A DNA stretch of 64,000 bases, from the NCBI RefSeq assembly GCF_020085105.1, contig NC_058046.1, positions 14,101,175 to 14,165,174 on the forward strand, in the 5' to 3' direction. Below, piece by piece: positions 22,105-35,500 of this stretch; the first letter of the stretch is position 1; each line of letters starts with the position of its first letter. A program made the translations under genes and the position numbers. Source of the stretch: Siniperca chuatsi (taxonomy: Eukaryota; Chordata; Actinopteri; Centrarchiformes; Sinipercidae). Below the pieces are notes generated by a model. That model was given only the letters and a program-made list of their open reading frames with translations. It was not told the DNA's origin and did no database searches.

Positions 22105-22250
22105 GCAGATTGGTTTGTAGATTTAATCTACATGACTGTCCCAAAAAGCTATTAACTGTATGAATCCAACTTCGTTATAACCCTCATGAAGTATACTGTG
22201 TGTTCTGTTGTGTCCTCTCTGTCAGGGAGGTCACACAGCCTGGTCCATGA
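22105..22250 (+). pseudogene. Second, smaller neurl3-like duplicate remnant
   Basis: GATTTAATCTACATGACTG near 22130 and GCTATTAACTGTATGAATCC near 22148 parallel the sequence just before exon 2 of the intact gene (18765-18815). GTCAGGGAGGTCACACAG near 22221 parallels the start of that exon (GTCAGAGATGTCACACAG). Only the exon edge remains. Confidence 0.5.
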
Positions 22251-22838
22251 TGCCTAACAGACATACATGCACCAATGTCACATAAATGGTTTATAACCAA
22301 TTACTGATATGTATCATACAGCCTAACACATAATTTTTTTAATGTATTGGTGATAATTATATGCAATGCAATGCATTTATAATTTAATTTAATATGATGA
22401 CATGATATATTGTCACTCTTGCATATGAATGCATTACATGCATTTGTGCATTGCCTTTAGGCAACTAAACAATGCATTGCACTGTTATGTGTAAATACTA
22501 TATATTTATTATGATATGTATTGATAATGTGTGTATGATAAACCTCGTTTGCTGTGTCAATTAAGAGTTTTCAGTTTGAAGTAGGGAAGAAATCATATTT
22601 TGATTGAGTGTTTTATAAGATTTTATGCTTTGAAACCATTTCTACAGATTGGTGGTGGCATGTTTGTGATTCTGTCGACATCTACCTGTATTCATGGTAA
22701 AATATAAACTCCACACAGTTCTTCTCAAAACCACTAAGAGGCAGTGTGGTACTGCTTATCATGTGAATGTCCACTGCAGAACAAAGTCTGTGAAAGTGAG
22801 ATAAGAGGATATTTTTGGCAAAGTGTATCTTGTTCACG

Positions 22839-22875
22839 GAATTTTGGGAATGGACGTTTGCTATTCCCAAAATTC
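22839..22875. repeat. Perfect 13-bp inverted repeat with 11-base loop
   Basis: GAATTTTGGGAAT (22839-22851) is followed after 11 bases by ATTCCCAAAATTC (22863-22875). It could form a stable hairpin. No Rho-independent role applies in a eukaryote; it may be a collapsed foldback element. Confidence 0.7.
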
Positions 22876-23892
22876 GTCAGCCAGAAAAAACCATCCATTT
22901 ACTGACATTACAGGTACATTATCAGACCAGTGATGGAAAAAAAATTGCTACTACTACTACTTGGTCGGACGTAACAAAGCTGAAGTGCGTATCATAAATG
23001 TTTCTTTCCTGTCTGTTACAGTTTGTTTCTCATCTGGACTGTGATTCCACTGAAAATAACTCAAGGTGTCACTGTGGAGCTGTTGGGTCTGATGGTCGTC
23101 TTCTCCCGGGTCCAACGTGAAGATGTACTTCAGAGAAACAGAGAGATGTGACCTTTGGTTGCTGATCTCGCAGCCAACCTGTTAAATATTTATCTTGGAT
23201 GGCAGAGCTGAGAGCTGAAGTCAGAGTGCAGGAATCCAGCAGGCGTCTGCAGACTAATATCTCAGAACAAGGAGGAAACATGGGAGTGGGAACTGACAGA
23301 TAAACCTCTCAGGGAGCTTCACAGAAGCTTTACACTTACTCTGTAGTTACAGAAATACAGCTGATCTGCCGCAGTGACACTGTGGACTTAAAAAGGAAAG
23401 CAGGAGCACGACTTCTCTTGGCTTTGCTGCAAGGGTGTCCTCATACTGGGTGAGTAAGTCAGGGTTGGTCCTGGAACCCTCAAGTACCCTCACGTGTTTG
23501 CATGTGGCAGGCCTTAGCATATGTGTGTATGCATTTGTACTTAGAAATTCACTCTTTCCTGAATGTAAAGATGGAGCTTGCACAGGTGAGACAACAGGTG
23601 ACGACAACTGAGCCATCTGGATCTCATAGAAAGCACTCCAGACTGTCTTTTGTGCCTGGTCTGAATGTGACAGACACAACCTAAGACAGTGAATAGACCA
23701 TGGTATAATATGTGTGTCACTCACAGGCCTATTTATTGAGATGGCTATGGAAATCGCCTCCTCTTCCCTTCCACGTAAAACACTGGAGGGCGGTGCCACT
23801 GAGCCTGGGCCTGTATGGGAATCTCTATTATTTCCAGCTGTGGATGGAAACTATTACTGAGTGCCTTCTCACTGATGAGCTTTAACATGCAT

Positions 23893-23928
<36 letters not shown>
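23893..23928. repeat. (CA)n microsatellite
   Basis: About 18 CA units upstream of a purine-rich stretch and the candidate noncoding exon ending at 24137. Confidence 0.95.
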
Positions 23929-23932
<4 letters not shown>

Positions 23933-24039
23933 ACGCCTACGGACACGCAGTCAAACATTCAGACCCACGCTGAATCATTCACCAAAGATAAAAGACACCC
24001 TGTTGGCCTGAGAAAGAGAAAGAGAAAGAGGGAGGGAGA

Positions 24040-24137
24040 GGGAGAGAAGAGCAGCAGCGGTTCCCTCCTTCTTTTCCATTCACTTCCTCTCTCCCTCTGC
24101 ACTGTGGAGACCTCACTGCTAAGCCTGCTCTCGCCTG
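24040..24137 (+). other. Candidate noncoding first exon of sorbs3 (distal)
   Basis: A pyrimidine-rich stretch ends at CTCGCCT followed by the strong donor GTAAGTAC (24138). It is upstream of an (AGAAAG)n-like purine tract. No supported coding frame. Assigned to sorbs3 only by position and strand. Confidence 0.25.
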
Positions 24138-26559
24138 TAAGTACTGTACAACTTGTGTTGCGACTTCACACCGTGACTAGAGCGAGGGTTTAGTATCACA
24201 AGAAGTAGATATTCATATTTCAAAAGGAAAGGAGTTTTCTGTCATTGGCATGTGATTGACTTGATTTGGTTTTGACTGAGTGGTTTTGATTGACATTTGT
24301 ATTTGAAAGGAAAGTGCCTCTGACACAGATTTAAGCATCATGTCTTTCCCCCGCATCACTCAGTTCATCACTGGAAACCACGGCAACAAACATGATAGGG
24401 CTGTTTATCACTGCTCTGTCATTGTTGGGACAGTTTTTTTCAATTTTTCTCAGAACGTTGTTGAGCAGTTATATGGAAAAGGGCGGATATGAGGAAGACT
24501 TTACTATAGCAGATGCCAATCATTTACTGTCTGTGGTTCAGAAGATGGTTATCATCAGACCTCTGCCCAAAAGTTGCCTCCTGTTGTGGCTTGTAGTTGT
24601 TGTTTTGGTCTGAAACATGTTAGAAATGTACTTGTTTTTTTTTCTTCTTCACCAAACTTTAAGTGTCCTGGGAGCAGCAGGTCCCATGAGGATTTATGAC
24701 TATACCAGAGATTGTTTGTCCCAGAGTCCAGGACATGCATAGCTCAGAAAAAAAAATAGTTTACCGCTAAAATAAACCCTGATGCTTTTGTGTTTGTTCT
24801 TAGAGACATTCCACAAGCGCTCCCTCAGAGCACAACCTGTGGTATGAATGACACATACAGTACTATGTTGTATGATGTCCAGAGCTCCTTATCTGTCTTC
24901 CATGGTTATGCTTTAACGATGGAAGAATAACCATTATGCTTTGCCTGTCGACTTTATAGTTATATCTTCATTTAATGATAACTTTATCTTGTGACTTTTA
25001 CAGACTTGCTGTTTCTTGTTCCCTCAGAGTAGAGAGAGGCTGGTGGTTTAAAAAAAAAAGCCCAGGGCTAAAGTCATCTGTGATGTAGTTTTTGATTATA
25101 AAACAGATTTATGTCACAGTTTATTCACTCATTGGAATCTTTAGCTGTCAGGCTTTTTAATGAGCTTCTGTAGTAACATACTGGCACATACCACTCAGTG
25201 TGAAAGGACTGTGGTTGGCTGTTACAGCGTAGTAAAGGTCAACTGGTATCCACCCATCTCAGAAGGAGCTGATGTAAAACATCATGCCTCTCTCCTCCTG
25301 TTCTGACAATGTTTCTGTGTAATAAAAAAAGGGAGCTAGAATTGGTGAAGCCTTGCTTTTGTTTCCTAAAGAGACTGAGACAAAGTGAACAAGGATCCAG
25401 TGTGGGGAGAGGTGTCAGGTCCCGGGCCAAATCTGCAATCGCCTCTTGTGTGATTACCTCATTTAGCTGCAGAGTGACAGGGTGTCAGATGTGGTCACAG
25501 CGGGGTGAAAGTCTGCTCCGGCAGGGCACAGATAATGAAGGGAGCCTCTGCCTGAAGCCTGCACTGCCCAGCTTGCCCCTTCAGGTTCTGCAGCTCAACA
25601 GTTTGGCAAAAACAAGGAGTACAGGCTCAGTAAATGGATATCTGCCCTGAGTTTCACTCTACCAAGCCAGACCACTGAATTATTAAGAAAGAGCTGAGTC
25701 CTTCAATTTCAAGCTGGATCTGGCCAGCACACACACACACAAACACACAGACAGCACTTTCAAATGAATGGATAGACAATTGAGTAGACCATGTTAGTCT
25801 TTGTCCTGTGTTTATTGCTAGAACCCAAAATGCATATGAGTAAGAAAGCTGACTGCACTTGTTTGCAGGTGACATACATTGTGGATCTTGTAACTCAGTC
25901 CACCTGCTGCAGACTCAGTGCCAATACAAGCCTGTCAGCATGTTAGAGTTCAGGTTTTGCATTGTTTGTCTTCACTGGCAACTGCAGGCAAACTGGAAGT
26001 CCTGGTTTTATTTGGGCAAGTACTGCATGCAAGAGCAATGTTGAGAATTGTGCTTCATTCTTCATTGACTCTTGTTGGCTATGTAGTTTGAGCAACCATC
26101 CTACTGGAATTTGGATGCTGACTGAGATATCTGTGCACCTACCGCTTCTTCAGATTTGAATAATTTGAACATTGTTAACTCACTGGTAATTTCCTTTAAC
26201 CTTGACATCCAGCAGTATTACTGGTGTGTATATGTGTGTGTGTGTGTGTTTGAGTGTGTGAAAAGTCAGCAATCTATATGGTGTAGACCAATGACTCTGA
26301 AACACTTCCAGAGCTACTGGGACAGAAAGAGCTCCTATTCTCCCTTCATGTCTTTGGCTTGCCAGAGACCTGGCCTTTGCACTCACACACACATAAATAC
26401 ACACACACAAAAGCAGAGGGAGGTATGGGAGAGATAAAGTCAGGAGGGGGTATCATAGAGTCACTGGGCAGTGTCTGGGATGTGGAGGTGATGAATTATT
26501 TGCATTCCCCTTTGGTTAACCCTGTGCTGTGAAATATCACCTTATCACAACAATAGGGC

Positions 26560-26840
26560 TGCTTCACTGAAGGAGGTGCCCCGAGCTGACAGGCCAAGAG
26601 CAGGGTTGCTTTAGAACGGGGGCCGAAGTGGGGTTGCTATGGCGATGCCTGTCAACCGGGAAATCCTCTGCGGAGGCAGGCAGAGTGAGGGCTGGGAGTG
26701 AGAGAGAGAGAGAGGCAGAGAGATTGTGTGTCCTGGCTAGTTTCATGGGTGAGAGAGAAAGAGCAGGGAGGGTGTGCAGCGTGGTTTACGTGCAGGCAAA
26801 CAGACCGAGGTGTGAGTTCACTTGTTGGTGCCACTTTTAA
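26560..26840 (+). other. Candidate alternative promoter/noncoding exon of sorbs3
   Basis: A locally GC-richer segment with GA repeats ends at CTTTTAAG followed by a consensus donor GTGAGTAC (26841). It includes GGTTGCTATGGCGATGCC near 26631, which resembles a degenerate RFX X-box. The features fit a promoter-proximal exon; transcription is not shown by sequence. Confidence 0.3.
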
Positions 26841-29800
26841 GGTGAGTACAGTCTTTCCCACGGGAGAACAGATTTAAATCACAGGGAGGGAGCTTTAACA
26901 TTGAGAATGTAGAAATGTATGTCTTGTCGGCTGTTTTTTTAAGGTTGAGTAACCTGTCTGACTTGCTCAGGGCTCCACAGGATTAGTGCTGCAGACCTAC
27001 CCACAAATACGTTGTCTTAAAAGAGGGTTGCTTTTGCAGTGCACCTGAAAACAAGTTGACCCATGTGATCTGTGTAGTTTCATGTTGAAACAGACCTGTG
27101 GGAGTTGAGCTTTTGGGCAAGTGGAGGCCAGAGCAGATGTGAGTTACAGCTGGAGCACAGACAGAGAGAGAGAGAAAGAGAGAGGGCACTGTGGGCAGTG
27201 TTTTCCAACATGTCATCCCTCATTGCTCTGCCCAGTGTGCACTGACAACTGCTAGCTGAGCTCCAGAGAGTCAGAGGAAATCATTTGTGCTGTCAGAGTG
27301 CTTTCCCATCCTGCTGTAGATTCCAAGCCGTAATGGCCTGAAATTTGGACGGTCCACTCATCACCGGTGGCTCCCCTTACTGTCAGGGTGATTTCCACAG
27401 CCGGCTCTGATTCCCTTTGTGATATTACTGAGGGTCTGAGCTGCCAGGATTTGTGAGGTTTTCTCTGTATTTTCTAATGCTTTATCTGACACATTGTATT
27501 ACAGTTTTACTTCTACAATCATGCATGATATGAAGTGTGTTTGTTGTAAGAGCAAATCTGATAAAACTGCACAGTACTCCGGCTCAGTGTTGGGCTCTTC
27601 TTGGAGAGAGAGGCTTTGATTTATTGCTCTGGAGCTCCTCCTGGGAACACATCGCCTCTCCATTGACAAGAAGCACACAGGCCAACTCCTCCTGTTGCTC
27701 AGACTGGAGGAGCACCATACAAGGAGGTGAAATACTTCCCTCCTGATAAATGTGTGTATCCCCCAATAACCGCATGTCATAAACTTGCGGCTCCAGGACC
27801 TTGTATGGACTGCATCTGCACATCTGCTAAATTGCAGTAGGGCAGCAATGGTTGTGTGATCAACCTCGCAGGACCTCTAACATCTCACATAACTGCAGAG
27901 TGAGTCAGTTCATGTGTTTAGAAATAAATGCCCGCTTTATTTATTCACCAAATGTGCTTTTAATTACCTTCACACTACTTTTTAAGGCAGGTTTTCTTCG
28001 GTTTTATGACCCAGTTATGTAACTTGTTGGGCAGCAGTCACTTTGTGTACTTGCAAATGGGTGATACGACTTTACCCTTCAGTCTGTCGTGTTGTTCTCA
28101 GTTAACATCCAGGAAATAAACACTTCATTAGAAGATCAGAATGTGTTTATACTTTCTGAAGATTGTACAATATGATTAAGAGTGTCAAATGTAATGCAGG
28201 TCAGTGTTCGCCAAAAGAAAATTACCACTGTAAGCAAATGTGGAGCTCATATTTTGGCCGGTTTCATTCATGTATGTGAAAAGGACTGTGTGCAGTAGTT
28301 CCCACCTTATGGAGTCAATGATTAACTCGCCATTTCTCCTCACCACCCTGCACACGGAAGCAGAGAAACACACTCTGCTACTGAATGGAGATCGGTTCAC
28401 AAGTGACAGTTTTATTTGTTTTATTTAAGTCTCAGGACTTTCAGTCATTGCCCCTGCTCATTACCGACACATTCTCCACTGTCACTTGCTTGTATAGATG
28501 ATTTATGGACAACGTGATTCTGCCTCTGACCACAAATCATGGCTTTTACTGACGATGCACCGACAGGTCACAGAAGTTAATGGGTCAACCCTGTGTCAGT
28601 TATTCATTAGGGTATGTGTGGTCACCTTGACAGCCTTGTTCTTAGTGAGAACAATGCAAGAAGCTCTGCATATGGTGGAGAAGGAGGTCATTGTAGGTCA
28701 GGGTCTTCTCAGAGAGACCTGGTCCCATCCGTCTATGGAAGAAAATTGAAAGTTGACCTGATAGCAAGATCACTTGTCATCAGGTGACCTTGCTGTGGTA
28801 CTCAATGAAAACTATACAGTGAATGGTTTAGTCTTTTGACACATTTTTAAGGTTTTGACAGGGGTTTTTTTCTGCAATAATGTTACTGTTGTATTACAAT
28901 TGTGTTGCTATTCCTGGCTGTGGAAACCTCCCATTGTGATTCACAGGACTCACAGGGGTGTGGTGAAGTTCACTGACCTTGTAGCTGCTGAGTAGGTCTG
29001 CTCTGTTTCAGCAACTTCAGATAATAGTCTGGTTCCTCATCCGCTCCTTATGGGTAAAAAAAAGGAGGGGAAAAAAGCCCTTATGCTTCACTAATGTAAC
29101 TTGCTTTTTTATAAAGTATTTCACAACACAAATGTTTTTTTTGATAATGCTGATGAATCTGAATCGACTTCTGTTTTGTGGATCTGTTTACAGAGTTTAA
29201 CATCTGGCCTAGTGCTTTGAGAGACCGGATGAGTTTCCTGGGGACAGAGGCAGAGATTTACATACTAAAATCTCCTGATTCTCATTTTGCATGTGCTCAG
29301 TTAATATAAAGCATGGGTAGAACACAACAGAAGAAAGTCCAAAGCAGGACATCATCTCATCTTCAGCTGAGATGCACATGGGCCTTTTATGGTTCTGTTT
29401 TTCCTTCCATCCTGTGGTGATAATGAACCTCTCACCTAGCAGGGGTTTAACTTTTAAATATATGGGCTATAAAGTTCATACATTTCAGAAAGATAACATC
29501 AAGGCACTCACACACCACTGGTTCGAAAACCACCTCTATGTCTCTATGTGAAGGCTTATAGCTGCCTCCGCTGTTGAATCTCAGTAATTATATAAGAATG
29601 CACTGGGTGTTCAGAGAAAACCCAGGGAGAGCCAGACTTCTGGACAGGGATTTTCTTGCTAGATATCGACAGTGATTTTTCCTTATTAGGTAGGATTGTG
29701 TTTGGTGCTCTGGAAGGGGGAATGCATGCGCAGCTGAAGGATTTCTCTGTTGGATTTTTCCCCAGAGAAATGAGACACAGAGACACTGTTATGACATGAG

Positions 29801-30087
29801 CTTGCTCATCAGGATGCTACATCGATGAAGCAGGGCTTTTCAGTTTTTGGGCCTCTGAGTGGAGGGAGGTCCACTGTCAGATTTTTAATTATGTAGTGAA
29901 AACATAAAGTGGTCCATAATTCTAATATTAAGGCAAATTTGAATTTCTTTAGTTTATGTACATAAGAACAACAACTCAGTCCAACAGGGGAATAATGAGG
30001 GTCAGATACTTGTTGTCAAACTGTTGCTTTCACTGCACGTATCCCTTTCAATAAATAGCATTATTATAATATTTCAGTGTTTATTAA

Positions 30088-30469
30088 AGTGGCACTACAC
30101 TGATTTTACACTTGAAGTTTATTGAACTCATCTCGAGGAGTACTACTACTTTCCAAAGTTTAAAAAAAATATTGTTATCTCGACTTGGGCTTGAATTTTG
30201 AAATGTTTAACAGCAAACTGCTACAAACTGTAGAAATTTGAAAGCAGTGGGCATTTAGGAGGCAGAGAGGATCTATTTTTAAAAGAGATGCTTTTGAGTT
30301 GTATTATGGGAAATGTAGGATCCAGTGGTTTTGGAGCTTGACCCAAACTAGAGACTAAAAGTCAGGATATCTCAGTCTCTGCTGCTCCAATTTTGACCAT
30401 TCATTTTTAAATCTGTTTCTTGTGAGTCCCCCACTTTATGGAAGTGCACTTAATCAGTGGAGTGCCCCT
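30088..30469. mobile_element. piggyBac-like MITE (382 bp) flanked by TTAA
   Basis: Ends read AGTGGCACTACACTGAT on the left and, inverted, AGGGGCACTCCACTGAT on the right, with two mismatches over 17 bases. Both ends abut TTAA (30084-30087 and 30470-30473), the target duplication typical of piggyBac elements. No transposase is encoded. Confidence 0.72.
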
Positions 30470-32437
30470 TTAATTTTCCATTTTATTGATAAATGTGTTA
30501 ACATTTTTAAGTAACCATACCCATTATGAAATGCGGTGAACTGCAGTAGTTGCTTTCGATACTTGAATGGCAGCAGTGACAAGGTGAAAAAGAAGCGCCT
30601 TTGGTTGCACTTTAGGATTTCCATATCAAACAAGTCTGTGTGTTAACAGAACTTGTTGAAAATGCCAATGATTTACTCATCTAGTTATTTGTTCATCAGT
30701 GTGATGGGGCGTTTAAAGTGAATGGCAGCCTCGTGAGTGGAGATCTGGTGTAAATAAGGACCAGCATGTCAAACACGTTGTAAATGAGATAACTTTGAGC
30801 CATTATTTGTAAATGTAGCTTGTTTGCAGTGTTGCCTATTGTTAGAAGGATAATCAGCTGGCTGTGATTGCTTCGGGCGATGATAGGTCATCTGTGATGC
30901 CTGAGCAGTAACAGTATTGTTGTAGACACAATTCTCCGGGTCCCATAATTTTCCTGTTATGTAACGCAGTTTACTGGGAGATGATGACTCAGATAGAGTG
31001 ACATCGTTGTCTGGAAACTGGAACACTGATTCTATCACCACATGGCCTCTGAGCTGTTTCCTAACCTTGTGCAGAGACACAGTATGAGTATAGTTTTCTT
31101 GGTCTTGACCACAATGATTATAGACTCTAATGCTCAGCTGGAAATGCCACATGGAAAATTCATCAGTGCAAATTGTGTTGGGCAGCTCTCATCCTGTAGT
31201 AGCCTGGCCCACACTTGGTCAGTACTTTCTTGCCAAGCTCCAAAGCCATAGTTTGCACCAGAACAGAAAAAATAGCCTAATCCGTACATGAACTCTATTG
31301 TTTGCTTCAACAATTACGATCTCTGATGTTTTTTTTTTCCCAAGACAAGATGTTTGGACTGAGTTTGGACTGAGTGCACAAAGACTAAGAGTCACTTTAC
31401 AATGTTTATGCAGAGGCCAGGGTTGCAGGGATGCAGGGTTGTACAGCGGCCATGGTTTCTATACCAACAATGTTATTATGGACCATTTAGCCACTGTAGA
31501 TGAGAGGTGCCTGCCTCACACAGGAGCGGAAATGGCCTCCCCCTCTTTCTCCCCATGACTTTGATGTTGAAACAGCAGGCCTAATCTGTTTTTCTGAGGT
31601 GCAATTGATTAGGAGCTGGTCTCTGCTTTCAGTAGCGGACCTTCTCCATCATCAAGCCTCCTCAAGTCCAGCTTATTACAGCATTGCATGAGTGGGAAAA
31701 GTGAAGCGAGCATGTGAGTCACACTCATTGTTTTGGGTGGGTTTTTCCTTAGTAACAGGGAAAAGTGTGTGACTCTAAGTTTCCCTCTTTGGAATACTAG
31801 TGGGATGGGATAATGGAACAGTTGTCAAGGCTGCCTGTATGTAAAACGTAATTTATGACAGAGAGGCTTTGTGGAACCCCACACAACCAATGACTCAAAG
31901 GGTTAAAAAGGGCATGTCTGCAAGATTCAGAATAAAAATAAAATAAGTGATACAATCTTCAGATCTACAACGCTTAAAGGCCCTAAAAAACCTATTTTCT
32001 CATTCAGCTTGTACTTCGAGCAACGATGTCCCAATGATCTCACAATTTTAGTTAGAAGTTAGAACAGTTTAGGTTATTTCACATGAAAGATATTAGTATT
32101 TATGTATGAGCTCTATTTAAGGCTCAGTTGTGGGATTCTTACTAGCACTGAGGCAGATCATTTTTTGTGTTTAAATATTAATTTAAAAAAATATATATTA
32201 TAATTTATTTTTCAAACTTTGATTGTTGCTTATTCAGCCATTAATATTTAATTTTTTGTATAGAAATACTAAAGAGTCATACAAAGTTTTCAGCGTGACC
32301 AATGTAAAATTTCTCCAGGATGTTTCCAACAATTTAGAAAGTCCTTTATTATTATTGCAACTACTCTGGGAAATATTTGAAAGAAAATAAAAAATGTGTA
32401 ATTTCATATAGTGTTTGCATTTTGTTTGTCTTTGCAG

Positions 32438-32510
32438 ATACTTTTGATGCTGGGCACAATAATTTGATATCTGTCACACAAGGGCCATAACAGATCACAT
32501 GCAGTCGCAG
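32438..32510 (+). other. First coding exon of sorbs3 with uORF
   Basis: A strong acceptor (TTTGTCTTTGCAG, ending 32437) and donor (CAG/GTAAAG at 32511) define a 73-base exon. The start ATG at 32499 has in-frame TGA and TAA codons upstream in the same exon, so translation cannot begin earlier in this frame. A short upstream frame begins at 32447 (ATG CTG GGC ACA ATA ATT TGA), which could dampen translation. Confidence 0.6.
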
Positions 32511-35500
32511 GTAAAGCCATTTTTATTGACATTTCCAACTGTTTACGAAATGCCATTGTCTTAAATATTTAAATCCACAAAATCCAGGAAAAACTCTCAT
32601 GAGTGTCACACAAGTCAGACCAGTGTCACAACAACATGCCTTTGGTACGGATAAGAGTTCTACCGTTACCATGAAGCACAGGGGCTTTCCCATGACCCCC
32701 AGCAACCACAGAGGGGACCAAAGCACCTGATTCATTCATTCCTATAGAAGAGCTAGACTGGCCATCATGGGTGGGCGGAGTAAAAAGATCACTATGGAGA
32801 CCACAAGACCACTGCTAGCCCTGCTGGACTTTGAGGTTGACATCAACGGCCCCTTCCCAACCTCTCTGGCCCCAGCTCCACCCACTGGCTGGAGAATAGG
32901 GAGGCCTGGTGAATAGGGAGTTAATGGGCTCATAATGGTCCTCTCCTGTTTCAGTGCCCCCACTCTGTACCTTGAATGAGGCCTTTCTGCAGTTGTGGCA
33001 AGAGAGATGATGAAGTGGGTGGAACACCACTTTCCACTGGTCCTGCTTTAAATAAATTAGGGGCCTTTTCATCGGAGGCTCCCCTACAGAGGCTAGTCTC
33101 TGGAGAATAGCTGGGCCGCTAACAAGTTCACATGACCTCCCACAGAGAGCGGTGTTTACCCAGGCCAACAGGAGAACATGACAGGAGCAAAGTTCACACA
33201 TTGTTCATCCATATTTCTCATTTCCTCTATGTTTAGCAACGTGCAGAAGTGGTTGGCGATCCAAATGGCTCCCAGATTACCTTTTCCAGGGAGCCTGGAG
33301 TTTCCTCTGGTCAGCAGATCCTAACATCTCCAGAGTTGACCCATGAGGTGGTTATCTCCCCGGGACTCCCTACGCCTCCCCTGAGCCCTTTTCGCTCCGC
33401 AGGGCTCCCATTTGGAGAGTTCAAGGTATGCACAGTAATGTCCTGGAGGCTGTGTTAATAACAATGCTGAGGTGGAGTGCGTGGAATTCAGTAAACAAGT
33501 GCTCCTCCCTGTGGAAAAATGATGCATCACAGGCTATACATTCAGCCATGGACATGTTTTGAAACCGTCACGTTGCAGTTGTCATTTACATTACACTGAG
33601 ATGCTTGTATTACTGATATACATATATAATTCTGCCCTTCTCAAGGTGTCAGAGGTGAATGGAAGTGGACCAACAACTCTCAGCTTTGGATCTTACTATG
33701 GCCCCTCACAATTGCATGGTAAGGTTATGATTTTTAAATCTGTGCATCACATGAGTGCCTTGCTGTACAGTCAAAATAAAATTTCAGGAAATAAATATTA
33801 ATTTAGTGGGATTTTAAATAAGCGAAGATGTCATAAGTGTATAACTTTGCATTTAATGTTTGTTATGGGAATGTAAGGTTGGAAACAATTGCTTGAAAAG
33901 GCAATATTTACGTGTGCTCGCTGCTGAAATTATGCTGTTTAGAAATAGTAGTAAAATAGTTTTAGTTGAAGTGGCAGTCAAAATACAAATGCTGCAAGAA
34001 GCTGAAGTAACAGTTAAAATGTAAGCACTGAAAGAAGTTGAATTTTAAGTTTAAGCGCAATCTCTGGATGAAATCCTAGTATCAGAAGTTGGTTTACACA
34101 TACAAGGAATTTTCTTTGGTGTTATGGTGCAAAACAATAAACATAGTAAGTAGAAAAATATAAATAAAGATAGCAAGCAAGTACTGTGAGTCAAAAGTCA
34201 AGTAGTAAATATAAAATAGACAATAAGATATGAAAAATATTGTAAAAATAATAAAGAATCAGTTGAAATGAAAGTGCTGAGAGGAGTTGGAGCACTGAAA
34301 GGAGATGAAATGTCAGGTGAACTGCATATGATAAATTGAGCTACAAGTGTCAGAAATGAATGCCAGTTCAAGTGTATAAACTGAAGAAGGTGTCAGTTAA
34401 GTGTCAGCTGATGTGTAAGCACTGAAAGCAGTTTCAGTAAATTGTGTATGAACAGAAGAAGTTGTGGGAGTTAGAAGAGCTGAAGAAGTTTTCTTTTGTT
34501 TGAAACCTGAGACCTGAAAGGATTTGAAATGTAAGTTTTGAAAGAAGTTAAAATGTTAGTTGAAAAGAAAGAGATGACTTTCATACAGTTGAAATGTCAG
34601 CTGACGTGTAAGTGGTACACAATAGCTTGAACTTATCTGGGTTTCATGTGATGTGGTAGGGTTTAAAATCAGATGAATGTTTGTATACTTCACCTGAAAT
34701 CAACTGAAATCAATAATTGATCAGAACAACATAATAACAGAAATCTTACTGTTGTGACTGTAACTCAGGCGGACTGTCCAATGGCGTCCAGAGCTCTGCC
34801 ACTTTACCACGCAGCTGGACTCCCACCAAGGAGGAGAGGCTTATCAAGTTCTCAGGAATCGGTCCAGTGGATGAAACCGGGATGCCCATTGCCTCCAGAT
34901 CAGTAAGACAAAGAAGCAGAATGTACTGTTTGATAATCAAACACTAGCTTTACATTTGATTGATTTATCTATTTATTTTTTGCATATATTCAAACAAACA
35001 ACAACAAACATGCGTTCTATGTTGATTTGAGCTGACATTTTTATGTTCTTGCTGCATCCAATGTGCTTTATTTCTCAAAGTCGAATTGACCAGATTTGTT
35101 TACCTTATGCACCCTACCTTCTTTTCTTATACCAGAGTGTGAACAAGCCCAGAGACTGGTACAAGAGCATGTTCAGACAGATTCACAAGAAGCTAGAGGG
35201 TAAGGACGCGCCTCCTCCTCCTCCTCCTCCTCCTCCTCCTCTTCTTCTTACAAACATAACATCAGAGCATTCCTCTCTGTCAGTGTCAGGTACTACAAAG
35301 TTGATCCAGCAAACAGATTATTGCAGAGGCAAAATAAGACATGATGAAAGAACCTTAAAGTCTTATGTCATTTGTGTTTATTAGCTCTGACAATAATCCA
35401 GCTTCTTATCTCAGCCCCCCCTAAATCTAGCTGTTCATTTGTCTCCATTACATGTTGCGTAATAGAAAAACATTCCCTGTTATTTGTGTGGTTAATGGCA

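Larger units (their letters stand above)
22251..32437. other. Long region upstream of sorbs3 without supported coding exons
   Basis: About 10 kb with no coding exon I can support. It contains two possible noncoding first exons for sorbs3 (ending at the donors 24138 and 26841), (CA)n at 23893-23928, a TG tract at 26224-26260, and a piggyBac-like MITE (30088-30469). GA-rich stretches lie near 24010-24050 and 26700-26770. It probably holds the sorbs3 promoter(s) and first introns. Confidence 0.5.

Noticed and set aside
24392-24613. 73-residue hydrophobic frame
   Set aside because: Isolated, AT-rich, no splice or homology support.
35043-35384. Polyproline-containing 113-residue frame
   Set aside because: The polyproline is the intronic (CCT)n tract; the real exon ends at 35199 with a clear donor.
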